Source: Bacteroidales bacterium 6E
Lineage (GTDB): Bacteria; Bacteroidota; Bacteroidia; Bacteroidales; Prolixibacteraceae
Direction: 5' to 3'
DNA: 64,000 bases
NCBI GenBank assembly: GCA_001270045.2
Contig: DF970671.1
Coordinates: forward strand, 115,929 to 179,928
In this document: one piece after another, positions 7,394 to 16,620 of the stretch
Numbering within the stretch: position 1 is the stretch's first letter
Layout of the letters: each line of letters starts with the position of its first letter
Notes under the pieces: model-generated
What the model saw: only the letters and a program-made list of their open reading frames with translations
Database searches by the model: none
Told to the model about the DNA's origin: nothing
Made by a program: the position numbers and the translations under genes

Positions 7394-10159
7394 ATGAACT
7401 CTTTAGCCTCATCGATTTTTGGGCCAACCCGGTCTCTTCCTTTCTCTTTAATGCTGCTTCTGCCGTTGTTTGTTGTCAGCTGTCAGCCTGAAAGCCGGGG
7501 TTCAACCAGTGATGGTCCCCGTCAACGAATCTTGATCAATGATGGATGGAGTTATTATAAATATGGGTCTCCGGATGAGGCCGACTCTTTGTTTTATGAT
7601 GTAAGGCCTCCGTTGGAAGGTGTGGTTGAAGCAAGGGTTGCTGATGCCAAACCTACCGAGGCACTGGAGTTAACGGAAGCCCGTAAGGGATTGAAGCCTT
7701 GGATAATGCCAACTGCCAATGGGTTTATACGTGACACTTCGAAGCATTATGTCCGGCCGGAAGAGAATCCCGGTGCTGACTTCCCGTTTGTACAAAGCAA
7801 TTTTGATGATAGCGAATGGGAAAAGGTGAATTTGCCCCATGACTGGGCCATTGAGGGGCCTTTCCAGACTGGTTCGGACCCGGAGGTGGGAGGAGGAATG
7901 GGGCGTCTTCCCGTGAATGGGGTAGGCTGGTACCGCCGTAAGCTGGATATCCCCTTATCTGATGAAGGGAAAAGGATATACCTCGATGTTGACGGAGCCA
8001 TGTCATATGCCATGGTTTGGCTGAATGGTTCGCTGGTTGGTGGGTGGCCTTATGGTTATAACTCCTGGCGTTTGGACCTTACCCCGTATATTAAGGTTGG
8101 GACTGAAAATCAGTTGGCCATTAGGGTCGATAATCCAAATCATTCAGCCCGATGGTATCCCGGGGGCGGACTTTACCGTGATGTATGGATCACCAAGACA
8201 CAGCCTGTCCATGTAGCGCAATGGGGCACATTCATTACCACCCGTAATGTTTCGCATCAGTCGGCTGTTGTCGATTTGTCGGTTACCGTAAATAACCATT
8301 TGGAGCACACGGCGGAAGTCACGCTGATGACAACCATCTTTGCACTTGACAATCTTGGAAATGCCGAATCCAAGCCTGCCGTGGCTTTCTCCGAAATGAT
8401 GGCCGTTGTACCGTCCGGACAAAAAACAACCGTTTCCGGGAGTGTGGAAATTCAAAATCCCCATTTATGGGGGCCTCCCCCGACCCAGAAGCCTCACCTG
8501 TATATGGCCGAAACGGCAGTTATGATGAACGGGAAGGTGGTTGACCGGTATGCGACCCGCTTTGGAATACGGGCCGTGGAGTTCAGTCCTGACGAAGGTG
8601 TTATCATCAATGGTGAGCGTGTTTATTTAAAGGGGGTGAACCAGCACCACGACCTGGGGGCATTGGGCGCTGCCTTTAACCTGAGAGCCGCTGAACGGCA
8701 GCTGGAGATCCTTCGTGAAATGGGCTGCAATGCCATACGTATGGCACACAACCCACCAGCTCCCGGATTGCTTGAACTTACCGACAGGATGGGCTTTCTT
8801 GTAATCGACGAGATATTCGATTCATGGGAAAGGAAAAAAACACCTCATGATTTTCACCTGATTTTCCCCGATTGGTGGGAAGCCGATACCCGTGCTTTTG
8901 TCAGGCGCGACCGAAATTCTCCTTCCGTGATCATGTGGAGCTTCGGAAATGAGGTTGGAGAGCAATATACCGGGGATGAAGGGGCCGAAGTGGCCCGCAA
9001 GGTCCATCAGGTGGTCAGGGAGGAAGATCCTTCCAGGCCAACCACCATTGCCATGAATTTTGCCAAGCCCGACTTTCCCATTGCAGCCATACCCGATGTC
9101 ATTGGGTTGAACTACCAGGGAGAGGGTATCAGGCAGGAGCCTGAATTTGAAGGTACCGACCGGATCCGGACTGCCCCGCAATACGAGCCTTTTCATGAAC
9201 GGTTCCCCGAAAAATTGATTTATAGCAGCGAGACTGCCTCGGCATTGAGCAGCAGGGGTGTATACCTGTTCCCGGTTTCTGAAGCCGTAAGTGCCCCTGT
9301 GAGGGATGGCAGGGGCGGCGATTCCCAATTGAAACACGTAAGTTCGTACGAGCTTCACGCTGTCGATTTTGGGTCCTCTCCCGAAAAGGTTTTTGGCTCC
9401 CTCGAAAGGCATCCTTTTGTGGGTGGGGAATTCGTCTGGACGGGCTGGGACTATCTTGGCGAGCCCACTCCATATTACGAGGCAAGAAGTTCCTATTCGG
9501 GAATCATTGATCTGGCTGGGTTTAAAAAGGATCGGTTCTATTTGTACCAGTCTCATTGGCGTCCTGATCTTCCGATGGTCCATATACTTCCACATTGGAA
9601 CTGGAAAGGGAGGGAAGGTTTGGTGACTCCGGTCCATGTATTTACTTCGGGTGATGAGGCTGAACTCTTCCTGAACGGCAATTCGCTTGGCCGGAAAAAG
9701 AAAGAACCTTTCCGATACCGCTTGAGGTGGGACGATGTGAAATATGAACCCGGGATTTTGAAAGTTGTCGCTTACAAAGAGGGTCAAATTTGGGCCGAGG
9801 CTGAGAAAAGAACATCGGGCAAAGCCGCACGGATTCAGATTTCTGCTGATCGGGCTGAATTGAAATCATCTGGTACTGACTTATCCTTTATTACCGTTAC
9901 ATTTTCTGATCAGGATGGCATTCCCGTTCCGAATGCTTCCGACCTGATCGAATTTTCGGTGGAAGGACCGGCAGAACTTGTCGCAACCGATAACGGGGAT
10001 CCGACCGATATGACTGCTTTCCATTCTGCCTCCCGCAAGGCCTTTAATGGTATGGTCCTAGCAATTGTCAGACCAAAAGCCGGAATGCCCGGGAAGATTG
10101 TTGTTTCCGCAAAGGTGAAAGGCATGGAGGTTGCCAGTCTTGTATTATACTGTGAATGA
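7394..10159 (+). CDS. GH2 beta-galactosidase-like lipoprotein with C-terminal DUF4982/Ig-like domains
   Basis: 921 residues. A lipoprotein signal ends in LLPLFVVSCQ (lipobox, Cys ~30). The GH2 jelly-roll sugar-binding domain includes NLPHDWAIEGPF, WYRRKLDIPL, VWLNGSLVGGWPYGYNSW and RWYPGGGLYRDVWI. The barrel holds LKGVNQHHDLGALG, MGCNAIRMAHNP, the acid/base Glu in MWSFGNEVGEQ (~520) and the likely nucleophile Glu in LIYSSETAS (~613), plus GGEFVWTGWDYLGEP. The C-terminal ~190 residues are Ig-like (DUF4982 type, HVFTSGDEAELFLNGNSLG). It probably acts on galactosidic side chains at the outer membrane or in the periplasm; exact specificity (galactosidase, glucuronidase, mannosidase) is uncertain. 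It lies beside a CE6-like esterase. Confidence 0.9.
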   Translation: MNSLASSIFGPTRSLPFSLMLLLPLFVVSCQPESRGSTSDGPRQRILINDGWSYYKYGSPDEADSLFYDVRPPLEGVVEARVADAKPTEALELTEARKGLKPWIMPTANGFIRDTSKHYVRPEENPGADFPFVQSNFDDSEWEKVNLPHDWAIEGPFQTGSDPEVGGGMGRLPVNGVGWYRRKLDIPLSDEGKRIYLDVDGAMSYAMVWLNGSLVGGWPYGYNSWRLDLTPYIKVGTENQLAIRVDNPNHSARWYPGGGLYRDVWITKTQPVHVAQWGTFITTRNVSHQSAVVDLSVTVNNHLEHTAEVTLMTTIFALDNLGNAESKPAVAFSEMMAVVPSGQKTTVSGSVEIQNPHLWGPPPTQKPHLYMAETAVMMNGKVVDRYATRFGIRAVEFSPDEGVIINGERVYLKGVNQHHDLGALGAAFNLRAAERQLEILREMGCNAIRMAHNPPAPGLLELTDRMGFLVIDEIFDSWERKKTPHDFHLIFPDWWEADTRAFVRRDRNSPSVIMWSFGNEVGEQYTGDEGAEVARKVHQVVREEDPSRPTTIAMNFAKPDFPIAAIPDVIGLNYQGEGIRQEPEFEGTDRIRTAPQYEPFHERFPEKLIYSSETASALSSRGVYLFPVSEAVSAPVRDGRGGDSQLKHVSSYELHAVDFGSSPEKVFGSLERHPFVGGEFVWTGWDYLGEPTPYYEARSSYSGIIDLAGFKKDRFYLYQSHWRPDLPMVHILPHWNWKGREGLVTPVHVFTSGDEAELFLNGNSLGRKKKEPFRYRLRWDDVKYEPGILKVVAYKEGQIWAEAEKRTSGKAARIQISADRAELKSSGTDLSFITVTFSDQDGIPVPNASDLIEFSVEGPAELVATDNGDPTDMTAFHSASRKAFNGMVLAIVRPKAGMPGKIVVSAKVKGMEVASLVLYCE

Positions 10160-10253
10160 GAAAAATTCAATTAAAAATTTCTTCAATAATCCATCAGGAT
10201 TCGAATGTCAAATTGTAATATTGTGAAAGATACAAATTGATGGTTTTCGTTTT

Positions 10254-11423
10254 ATGAATTTACCAACTGGTTTCTTCAGCGATTGGAAGATTATATTCAA
10301 GGGTCTTGTCATCGCCATGGTTTTTACAATAGTGAGTAGTCCAGCCCATTCACAGGATCCTGATTTTTATATTTTTCTCTGTTTTGGCCAGTCAAACATG
10401 GAAGGGCAGGGCAGTATAGGGCTTCAGGACAAAACGGTCGACAGTCGTTTTCAGGTCTTTCAGGCTGTCAATTGTGGCTCTCCTTCAAGAATGAAGGGTA
10501 AATGGTACTCGGCTGTTCCTCCCCTTACACGTTGTTATACGGGCCTTTCTCCTGCCGATTATTTTGGGCGTACGTTGGTTGAAACCCTTCCCGAACATAT
10601 TCGTGTGGGCGTTATCAATGTTTCGGTGGCAGGATGCAAGATTGAACTTTTTGACCAGGATCAATACCAATCTTATGCCAGTACGGCTCCTGACTGGATG
10701 AAAAGTATCATCAGCGGATACGGCGGCAATCCCTATCAGTATTTGGTTGATCTGGCGAAATTGGCCCAAAAGGATGGCGTCATCAAAGGAATACTTTTGC
10801 ACCAGGGTGAGTCGAACACGGGTGACCAGCAATGGCCGGGGAAAGTTCGCAAGGTTTATGAAAATCTGTTGCAAGACCTTGAGCTTGATCCTGATTCAGT
10901 TCCTTTGCTGGCAGGGGAGATGGTCCATCACGACCAGGGTGGTGCCTGTGCCAGCATGAATTCCATCATTGCCAAATTACCTCAGGTTATACCCAATGCC
11001 CATGTTATCTCATCCAGTGGATGTACCGATATGCCTGATAATTTGCATTTCAGTTCGGCCGGCTACCGGGAATTGGGGCGCCGGTATGGTGTTCAGATGC
11101 TTTCACTTTTAGGATATGATATATCTACCGGTTCATCACAACTACATTTTGGTGATGGCTTTTTGCTTGAACAGAATTTTCCTAATCCGGCATTTGGGAG
11201 TACAACCATAACATTTGAAGTACCTGTCTCAGGGGATGTTTCAATGAGGATCTATAATCAATTAGGAAGGGAAGTCGCAATTTTAACGGAAAAAATGCAT
11301 CAACCTGGCAAACACCATTTGACTTTTGACTCATCGAGGTTTCCTGCCGGGACTTACTTTTATGTGATGAGGGCAGGAGAGGTCATCCTGCAAAGAAAAA
11401 TGATTGTATTGTCACATGGTTGA
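10254..11423 (+). CDS. CE6-type acetyl (xylan) esterase with T9SS sorting domain
   Basis: 389 residues. The signal-anchor segment (about 14-33) ends in AHSQ. The SGNH/DUF303 core shows block I FLCFGQSNMEGQG (nucleophile Ser), GVINVSVAGCKIELF, GILLHQGESNTGDQQWPGKV and the C-terminal Asp/His block MPDNLHFSSAGYRELG. This is the CE6 acetylesterase/sialate-O-acetylesterase layout. The last ~75 residues (EQNFPNPAFGSTTITFEV to GTYFYVMRAG) are a T9SS sorting domain. Together with the GH10 xylanase, which carries the same export tag, it suggests deacetylation of xylan outside the cell. It follows the GH2 gene by 94 bp on the same strand. Confidence 0.88.
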   Translation: MNLPTGFFSDWKIIFKGLVIAMVFTIVSSPAHSQDPDFYIFLCFGQSNMEGQGSIGLQDKTVDSRFQVFQAVNCGSPSRMKGKWYSAVPPLTRCYTGLSPADYFGRTLVETLPEHIRVGVINVSVAGCKIELFDQDQYQSYASTAPDWMKSIISGYGGNPYQYLVDLAKLAQKDGVIKGILLHQGESNTGDQQWPGKVRKVYENLLQDLELDPDSVPLLAGEMVHHDQGGACASMNSIIAKLPQVIPNAHVISSSGCTDMPDNLHFSSAGYRELGRRYGVQMLSLLGYDISTGSSQLHFGDGFLLEQNFPNPAFGSTTITFEVPVSGDVSMRIYNQLGREVAILTEKMHQPGKHHLTFDSSRFPAGTYFYVMRAGEVILQRKMIVLSHG

Positions 11424-11442
11424 TCCGTTGGACCGTTTTCCC

Positions 11443-11480
11443 CATTCAGTTTGATGGCCACAGACTGAATGTTTATTTCT
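11443..11480. terminator. Hairpin terminator between convergent genes
   Basis: CATTCAGT (11443-11450) pairs with ACTGAATG (11464-11471) around a 13-nt loop and is followed by a T-rich stretch. It separates the CE6-like esterase gene from the convergent MFS gene. Confidence 0.6.
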
Positions 11481-11489
11481 TAAATAGAG

Positions 11490-12905
11490 TTACATCCTTT
11501 GGTTTGGATGGATCTTGTCCCGAATGATGGCCCCCCGGTTATAGGAGAAATAGATGCCGACAGCGCTTATGAGTGAGAAAACCAAAAAACCCCAACGCTG
11601 TGCATTTAAAAACAGGTGGTCGGCGACCGACTCGATGGCCTGGTTTCCCATGAATAGTGCAAAGAACACCGTGGCAATGGTCATGCTGACAATTTGCCCG
11701 ACCACCCGCATGGTAGCTGCAGTACCTGATGCCAATCCATATTGCGGGCGTTCAACGGCGCTCATGATGGTATTCATGTTGGGCGACGAGAAAAGGGCAA
11801 AGCCAAATCCAACCCAGACCAGAAGCAGGATAATCAACCAAATCGGTGTACCCTCATCCAAAAATGAAAAGGCTGCGAGTCCTGAAGTGCACATCGTCAT
11901 CCCAAGGGTTGTGAGATAGCGGGGCTCAATTCTGTCTGACAATCGTCCGGCGACAGGGGAGAAGATCGCCATGATGGCGGGTTGGGCGACAAGGATCATT
12001 CCTGCATCCCGGGGTGTCAGTCCCTTGATTTTTTGCAGGTAAAGGCTCAGCAGAAAGACGATCGCGAACGTGGCGCTGTAGTTGATCAGTGCTGCCAGAT
12101 TCGAAAAGGCAAACAACCGGTTTTTGGTGAAAAGTCGGGTGTCAAGAACCGGAGAGGCAGATTTTGTTTCCAAATACCAAAATACGAGAAGAAAAAACAA
12201 TCCTGCCAGCATAAGCAACCATCCTTGTGCCTCCGGAATTTGTGACGATCCATAAACAAGCGTAACCAGTCCGGCCATATAAAACAGGGTACCTTTCAGG
12301 TCGATTTTCATGGATTGGTTTCTTTGGATGTCATCTGCCCCCAGAAACCGGAATGCCATCAGGGCCGTAATGATCCCAAATACCGATGAGATATGGAATA
12401 TGGATCTCCATCCCAGGTATTGGGTAATCAATCCGCCCGCAAAAGGGCCAAATGCAAGTCCGAGGTATACTGCCGATACCGAGAAGCCCAGAACCCGGCC
12501 TCTTTGCTGTGGAGGAAAGGCCGAAACCAGAATGGCTGGTCCTGTTGTGCTCGACATGGCAGCACCCACACCCTGTATAAAGCGAAAGAGGATCAGCCAG
12601 GTTTCGGAGGGTGCCAACCCGCATACCACTGAAGCAACCGTAAAAAGGATGACACCTGTTTTGAAAAGCCTTCGTATTCCAGTTAAATCACCCCACCGCC
12701 CGAAAGGCAGCAGGAACATGGCTGTGGAAAGCAGGAATGCGGTTACTACCCAGCTAAGGGTGATGGCATTCATGCCGAAGTTTTTTTCAATGGCAGGAAG
12801 GGCAATATTCACTGAAGAAATCAGAAAGGTGCCCATAAATGAGGTAATGGCCACGACAGCCAGCGTTGACAGTTGCTTTTTGGTCCAGTGCATGTGTCGA
12901 TTCAT
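11490..12905 (-). CDS. MFS multidrug exporter, DHA2 (14-TMS) family
   Basis: 471 residues, about fourteen hydrophobic helices. Motif A variant LPFGRWGDLTGIRRLF follows TM2. TM4-5 has FIQGVGAAMSSTTGPAILVS and GRVLGFSVSAVYLGLAFGPFAGG (motif C, antiporter signature), and a second motif-A-like loop reads AGRLSDRIEPRYL. This is the EmrB/QacA layout, which exports amphipathic drugs by proton antiport. The gene stands alone: it converges with the esterase gene and diverges from creD. Substrate unknown. Confidence 0.9.
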   Translation of the reverse strand: MNRHMHWTKKQLSTLAVVAITSFMGTFLISSVNIALPAIEKNFGMNAITLSWVVTAFLLSTAMFLLPFGRWGDLTGIRRLFKTGVILFTVASVVCGLAPSETWLILFRFIQGVGAAMSSTTGPAILVSAFPPQQRGRVLGFSVSAVYLGLAFGPFAGGLITQYLGWRSIFHISSVFGIITALMAFRFLGADDIQRNQSMKIDLKGTLFYMAGLVTLVYGSSQIPEAQGWLLMLAGLFFLLVFWYLETKSASPVLDTRLFTKNRLFAFSNLAALINYSATFAIVFLLSLYLQKIKGLTPRDAGMILVAQPAIMAIFSPVAGRLSDRIEPRYLTTLGMTMCTSGLAAFSFLDEGTPIWLIILLLVWVGFGFALFSSPNMNTIMSAVERPQYGLASGTAATMRVVGQIVSMTIATVFFALFMGNQAIESVADHLFLNAQRWGFLVFSLISAVGIYFSYNRGAIIRDKIHPNQRM

Positions 12906-13205
12906 TTATTGATAAAACCTTGGCGCGATATGATTCGCACGAGATAAAATTGGGATGCATAAAGGTAAAACTTTTATGAAGGCCCCAAATTCATGGAATC
13001 GGACGGTTTGACCATCATTTTTTCAGGTCGGTGTCTGGTGATGAATCTTTTGGCCGAACTGCCCCGGAATGGTCATGATTCAATAAACTGTAAAGCGTCC
13101 ATCTTGATGATGGAATATCGGGCAAGAAGAACATTGACCATGAAATGGCTATCGTCAGCCATTTTTATAGGTATCCGGAAATTTCAAAATATTTTTTGCG
13201 AAAAG
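12906..13205. other. Intergenic segment without recognisable gene
   Basis: About 300 bp upstream of the first creD promoter. A possible 74-codon frame at 12993-13217 has no recognisable features and is probably not a gene. Nothing else recognisable was seen. Confidence 0.5.
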
Positions 13206-13259
13206 TTGTTGAAATAACGGAAGAATACATTAGCTTTGTATTGCAAAGTTCTTTAATGA
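13206..13259 (+). promoter_or_regulatory. Promoter P1 with overlapping operator upstream of creD
   Basis: TTG at 13209-13211 (another at 13206) plus 19 bp leads to TAGCTTTG at 13231-13238, an excellent Bacteroidota promoter. The -7 box is embedded in the inverted repeat GCTTTG-TATTG-CAAAGT (13233-13249), followed by TCTTTAATGA. The same composite element recurs at 13401-13427. This geometry is that of a repressor site covering the -7 element. Confidence 0.6.
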
Positions 13260-13343
13260 AGATGCCGTACGTTTTGTGTTTTGCTGACTTCCTTGTTGGA
13301 ATAATGTGAAATACAGAGTTTTAAACAGGCAATATTGTGTATG

Positions 13344-13383
13344 GATTCCTATCTTGGAATCTTATGGGCGGGGAGAAATCCCC
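13344..13383 (+). other. Two small hairpins in the creD leader
   Basis: GATTCC/GGAATC (13344-13361, 6-bp stem) is followed by GGGGA-GAAA-TCCCC (13370-13383), a 5-bp stem capped by a GNRA-type tetraloop. They lie between the two operator/promoter units and would be in any transcript from P1. A role in attenuation or RNA stability is speculative. Confidence 0.4.
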
Positions 13384-13398
13384 TTATATTTTGAATTA

Positions 13399-13427
13399 TA
13401 ACTTTGAGTAACAAAGTACTTTAATGA
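13399..13427 (+). promoter_or_regulatory. Second operator with -7 element directly before creD
   Basis: TAACTTTG (13399-13406) matches the -7 consensus and overlaps the perfect inverted repeat ACTTTG-AGTAA-CAAAGT (13401-13417), followed by ACTTTAATGA. It ends six bases before the first creD ATG. No good -33 TTG is visible at the right distance, so this may be operator more than promoter. Confidence 0.55.
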
Positions 13428-13432
13428 CATAA

Positions 13433-14749
13433 ATGATTATGGAAACAAAAAGCATTCAACAATTTTTTAACAGTTACAGCCTCAAAATGGTTGTCGTTTC
13501 GGTTTTGGCCATCGTTCTTCTCATCCCATCGTTCCTGATCCAGGAGATTATCCAGGAGCGGATTGCCTTGAGTGACCAGGTCAAGAATGAGTTGTTTGGA
13601 CAATGGGGTGGCAAACAGGTCATATCTGGACCCGTGCTGAACGTTCCGTACAAGATTTTGGAACCGGTTGGCAATAATTTGGGATATGCAGAGAAATCGG
13701 GTGTCGCCCATTTCCTTCCTGAGACGCTCAATGTCGAAGGTGAAATGGTGTCTGAATCTCGCAAGCGGGGAATCTACAAGGTGGTTGTATACGAGGGTAA
13801 ACTCGGCATGAGCGGTAGCTTTGCCCAGCCTGACGTCTCCAGGCTGGATATGCCCAATGCGAATTTTAACTGGGATGCGGCATATTTTACGATGGGTATC
13901 TCTGACATGAGAGGAATAAAAAACCTTCCTGAACTGATTCTGAATGGGCAAAGGATCACTGTCGAATCGGGAGTGGCCGATAATGATCTGTTCACTTCAG
14001 GAATTACGGTGAAGCCTGATACCATGGAGTCAAGCATGCCTTTATCATTTGAAATTGATTTGGTATTGAATGGTTCCGAGGATCTTTCGGTTGAGGCATT
14101 GGGCAAGATTTCAGATGTCAAGGTCAGCTCTGTTTGGCCACACCCCGGGTTTACCGGTGGTTTCCTGCCTTCATCCCGGGAGGTTACGGCCGATGGCTTT
14201 AATGCTTCATGGCAGGTTACCCACTTGAACAGGAATTTTCCGCAGCAGTGGACCGACAATAAATTCAAGACCGATGGTGCACGGCTGGGCGTGGAACTGA
14301 TCATACCTGTCGACCACTACCAGAAATCAATGCGCTCGGTGAAATATGCCATTCTGTTTATTGCATTGAATTTCATCGTGTTCATCTTTATCGAGATCAG
14401 CAGTAAGGTAAGGATTCACCCCTTCCAGTATTCATTGGTCGCGTTCGCCTTGATTATCTTTTATGCCTTGCTTACATCCTTGGGCGAACAAATTGGATTT
14501 AACCTGTCCTACCTTGTATCGGCTGTTGCCGTAACGGCATTGATCACCTGGTTCTCGGCATCCCTTTTGCGCAATTCCACAATGGCATTAAGGGTTGCCG
14601 CTTTGCAGGCTGGTCTTTATATTTTCCTCTTCGCCATTTTACAGCTTAACGATTATGCACTTCTTACCGGCAGTGTCGGGTTGTTTATCATACTGGCCGT
14701 AATTATGAAGGCTTCACTAAAAGTAAAGTGGTATTCCGACACTGAATAA
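13433..14749 (+). CDS. creD: CreD-family cell envelope integrity protein
   Basis: 438 residues (ATG 13439 is an alternative start). One N-terminal helix (MVVVSVLAIVLLIPSFLI) is followed by a ~250-residue extracytoplasmic region beginning IQERIALSDQVKNELFGQWG and GKQVISGPVLNVPY, which is the CreD family signature. A C-terminal bundle of about five helices (from YAILFIALNFIVFIFIEIS) completes it. E. coli CreD is induced by CreBC and linked to envelope stress and colicin tolerance; the molecular role is not known. In many Bacteroidota a winged-helix regulator gene lies directly upstream; none is present here, although two operator-like sites are. Confidence 0.93.
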   Translation: MIMETKSIQQFFNSYSLKMVVVSVLAIVLLIPSFLIQEIIQERIALSDQVKNELFGQWGGKQVISGPVLNVPYKILEPVGNNLGYAEKSGVAHFLPETLNVEGEMVSESRKRGIYKVVVYEGKLGMSGSFAQPDVSRLDMPNANFNWDAAYFTMGISDMRGIKNLPELILNGQRITVESGVADNDLFTSGITVKPDTMESSMPLSFEIDLVLNGSEDLSVEALGKISDVKVSSVWPHPGFTGGFLPSSREVTADGFNASWQVTHLNRNFPQQWTDNKFKTDGARLGVELIIPVDHYQKSMRSVKYAILFIALNFIVFIFIEISSKVRIHPFQYSLVAFALIIFYALLTSLGEQIGFNLSYLVSAVAVTALITWFSASLLRNSTMALRVAALQAGLYIFLFAILQLNDYALLTGSVGLFIILAVIMKASLKVKWYSDTE

Positions 14750-14826
14750 AGCCGGGAAAACAATTCAATGGGGACCATTTGCACTCTGGAATGTGCTTGT
14801 GTCTGAAAATCAGAAAACAGGATTAG

Positions 14827-15939
14827 TCAGGGTTGCTGTTGTGAAAGTATCTCGAGGTAGAGCTTTTTTACGACGGCAACCTTTTCATCTTCTTCGGCAA
14901 CCGATCGGGTGGTGAACATCATCACTCCCGATGAGGCACCAGCCAGACCTCCCCTCATGACCTTTTCGAACTCTTCGGCAGATACTTTGCCAGGATTGTT
15001 GTATGCCTGGACAATGGGCCACACTTTGGGCGTTGTTCCGGGTTTGATATTGACGCGGTCGCAAAACCAGACGATGTTTTCCTCAACCCATTCAGGCCCC
15101 CTGCCCATGGTGGCATGGTATACCATGGGGGAGAAGACGTCAACCACATCCCGGAGGAGGTCATAATCCAGTCCAAGAATACGTCTCCGGGCACCATCGA
15201 ACTCCTCATCGTTCCAGGGGCAATGATAGATCCCCAATAAAGTGCCAGGCTTTTCCTCCTGGATGATGGTACGAAAGGCAATAGCCCAGTCGCGGATGAC
15301 ATGGCATCTCCAGTCGCGCCATTCGGCATCATGGTTATGAAGAATCCAGTTTGCCTTGTCTGCAGTGGTAGACCCTACTATATCAATGGAACTTTCAGTT
15401 GAAAACTGATTCAGGCAATGGTCACAAAAGCAGGTTTCGGGAAGGATGGGCTCCGGATCCTCGAATTGGGCATGCCAGTGGACATAGTCCATCCAGATTC
15501 CCTTCACGTCATAACGCCTGAGCAACTGGCGCAATTGGTCAAAACGGTATTCACGAAACCCGGGTTCGGTCGGACACACTCCCATAAACCATGTGGCTGC
15601 TTCCACTCTTTCCCCTTTTTCATTGATGGCCCAGGCTTCCGGATGGTCCTCGACATAACCTTTACCGTTGAGGGTGGCAAACTCGGAATAAATGTCAATC
15701 CCATCAGCCCGCGCTTGGTCCATCAGGGCCGAGTCGATGGATCCTCCATGGACAAATGCCGCGTTTATTCCCAAGTCGGGGAGTTTAATTTCTTTGTCCC
15801 ACAATGGCTTGGGATGTCCGTAAATCCCTCTGATTTCAACTGTCCTGACAGATTGCTCGCCACAGGCAACCGTCATGGTCATGATGAGCAGCAGGAAAAG
15901 AAAATTCAAATTGCGGCGGGAATGGTACAGTGATTTCAT
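14827..15939 (-). CDS. Lipoprotein with putative glycoside-hydrolase-like (GHL) TIM barrel
   Basis: 370 residues with a lipoprotein signal ending MTMTVACGEQ (lipobox VAC). The body starts VEIRGIYGHPKPLW and contains barrel-like blocks: INAAFVHGG, DIYSEFATLNGKGYVEDHPEAW, GVCPTEPGFREYRFDQLRQL, VKGIWMDYVHWHAQFEDPE, a Cys cluster CFCDHCLNQF, LLGIYHCPWND and DVVDVFSPMVYHATMG. This resembles hypothetical glycosyl hydrolase-like families with a conserved WxDY near the C-terminal strand ends and a CxCxxC loop. Catalytic residues are not established. It converges with creD and stands alone. Probably periplasmic or outer-membrane carbohydrate processing. Confidence 0.7.
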   Translation of the reverse strand: MKSLYHSRRNLNFLFLLLIMTMTVACGEQSVRTVEIRGIYGHPKPLWDKEIKLPDLGINAAFVHGGSIDSALMDQARADGIDIYSEFATLNGKGYVEDHPEAWAINEKGERVEAATWFMGVCPTEPGFREYRFDQLRQLLRRYDVKGIWMDYVHWHAQFEDPEPILPETCFCDHCLNQFSTESSIDIVGSTTADKANWILHNHDAEWRDWRCHVIRDWAIAFRTIIQEEKPGTLLGIYHCPWNDEEFDGARRRILGLDYDLLRDVVDVFSPMVYHATMGRGPEWVEENIVWFCDRVNIKPGTTPKVWPIVQAYNNPGKVSAEEFEKVMRGGLAGASSGVMMFTTRSVAEEDEKVAVVKKLYLEILSQQQP

Positions 15940-16107
15940 GGGTGTTTATTTTATTGGAACCCAAATATATAACAACCCGATTGATTTTCCGCGATTTCCG
16001 GATTGACAAAAACAGAAAACCTTTATGCAAAAAATCTCATCTCCGGGTGATTAAATTGTTTCAGATTGATACATTTATATGGTAATATGAAACCAAAAAT
16101 CTGTGAA

Positions 16108-16500
16108 ATGAAAAGGAAAATAGCAATGATGACGGGATGGTTGGTCTTATCCCTGTTTTTCTGCCTGAATGTGACTGCCCAAGAGGCGATTGATTACTTC
16201 GCCGGGGCCTGGAGGGTCGAAATTATCGGCACGCCACAAGGAGATGGCAAAATGATTCTGAACCTTGACCGGATTGAAGGAAAACTGCAGGGTGGAATCA
16301 TTGATTCGACTACCTATAAGCAGGTTGTCCCTTTTACAAGTGTCGAAGAGAAGGAGAACTCCGTAAGTGCCTATTTTTCGGCCGAGGGTTATGATGTCTA
16401 CATTACCTTGGTAAAAAAGGATGAAAACAACGTGACCGGTAATCTGCTGGATATGTTTGATGTCACGGGCGAACGGGTGAAACTGCCTAAGCCTGAATGA
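16108..16500 (+). CDS. Small secreted protein of unknown function
   Basis: 130 residues from ATG 16108; in-frame ATGs at 16087 and 16066 are possible. The chosen start gives a compact signal peptide (KRK, hydrophobic MMTGWLVLSLFFCLNVTA, cut before QEAID). The mature part is beta-rich: AGAWRVEII, MILNLDRIEGKLQGGI, YDVYITLVKKDENNVTGNLLD. This looks like a small lipocalin/META-like barrel often seen as a single-domain periplasmic protein in Bacteroidota. No family can be named with confidence. It is followed by a strong hairpin terminator. Confidence 0.65.
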   Translation: MKRKIAMMTGWLVLSLFFCLNVTAQEAIDYFAGAWRVEIIGTPQGDGKMILNLDRIEGKLQGGIIDSTTYKQVVPFTSVEEKENSVSAYFSAEGYDVYITLVKKDENNVTGNLLDMFDVTGERVKLPKPE

Positions 16501-16519
16501 CAATGATTTAAGGATATAG

Positions 16520-16566
16520 AAAAGCCGCCACAAAACATGCCAGGCATTGTCTTTGTAGCGGCTTTA
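16520..16566. terminator. Strong bidirectional terminator
   Basis: AAAGCCGCCACAAA (16521-16534) pairs with TTTGTAGCGGCTTT (16552-16565) with one mismatch; the loop contains a nested ATGCC/GGCAT. A/T-rich flanks on both sides suit termination of the small secreted gene and of the convergent DUF1080 gene. Confidence 0.75.
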
Positions 16567-16620
16567 ATTATAGATCTCCTTTAGATGCGAACTGGCACTG
16601 CTGCCAATAGTTCGGATTTT

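Noticed and set aside
8822..9787. 321-codon minus-strand frame inside the GH2 gene
   Set aside because: It lies entirely antisense within a gene with strong GH2 motifs and shows no domain or signal; an overlap shadow.
12993..13217. Small gene, possibly the missing creD regulator
   Set aside because: The 74-residue product has no helix-turn-helix pattern and overlaps the P1 promoter; not credible as a regulator.
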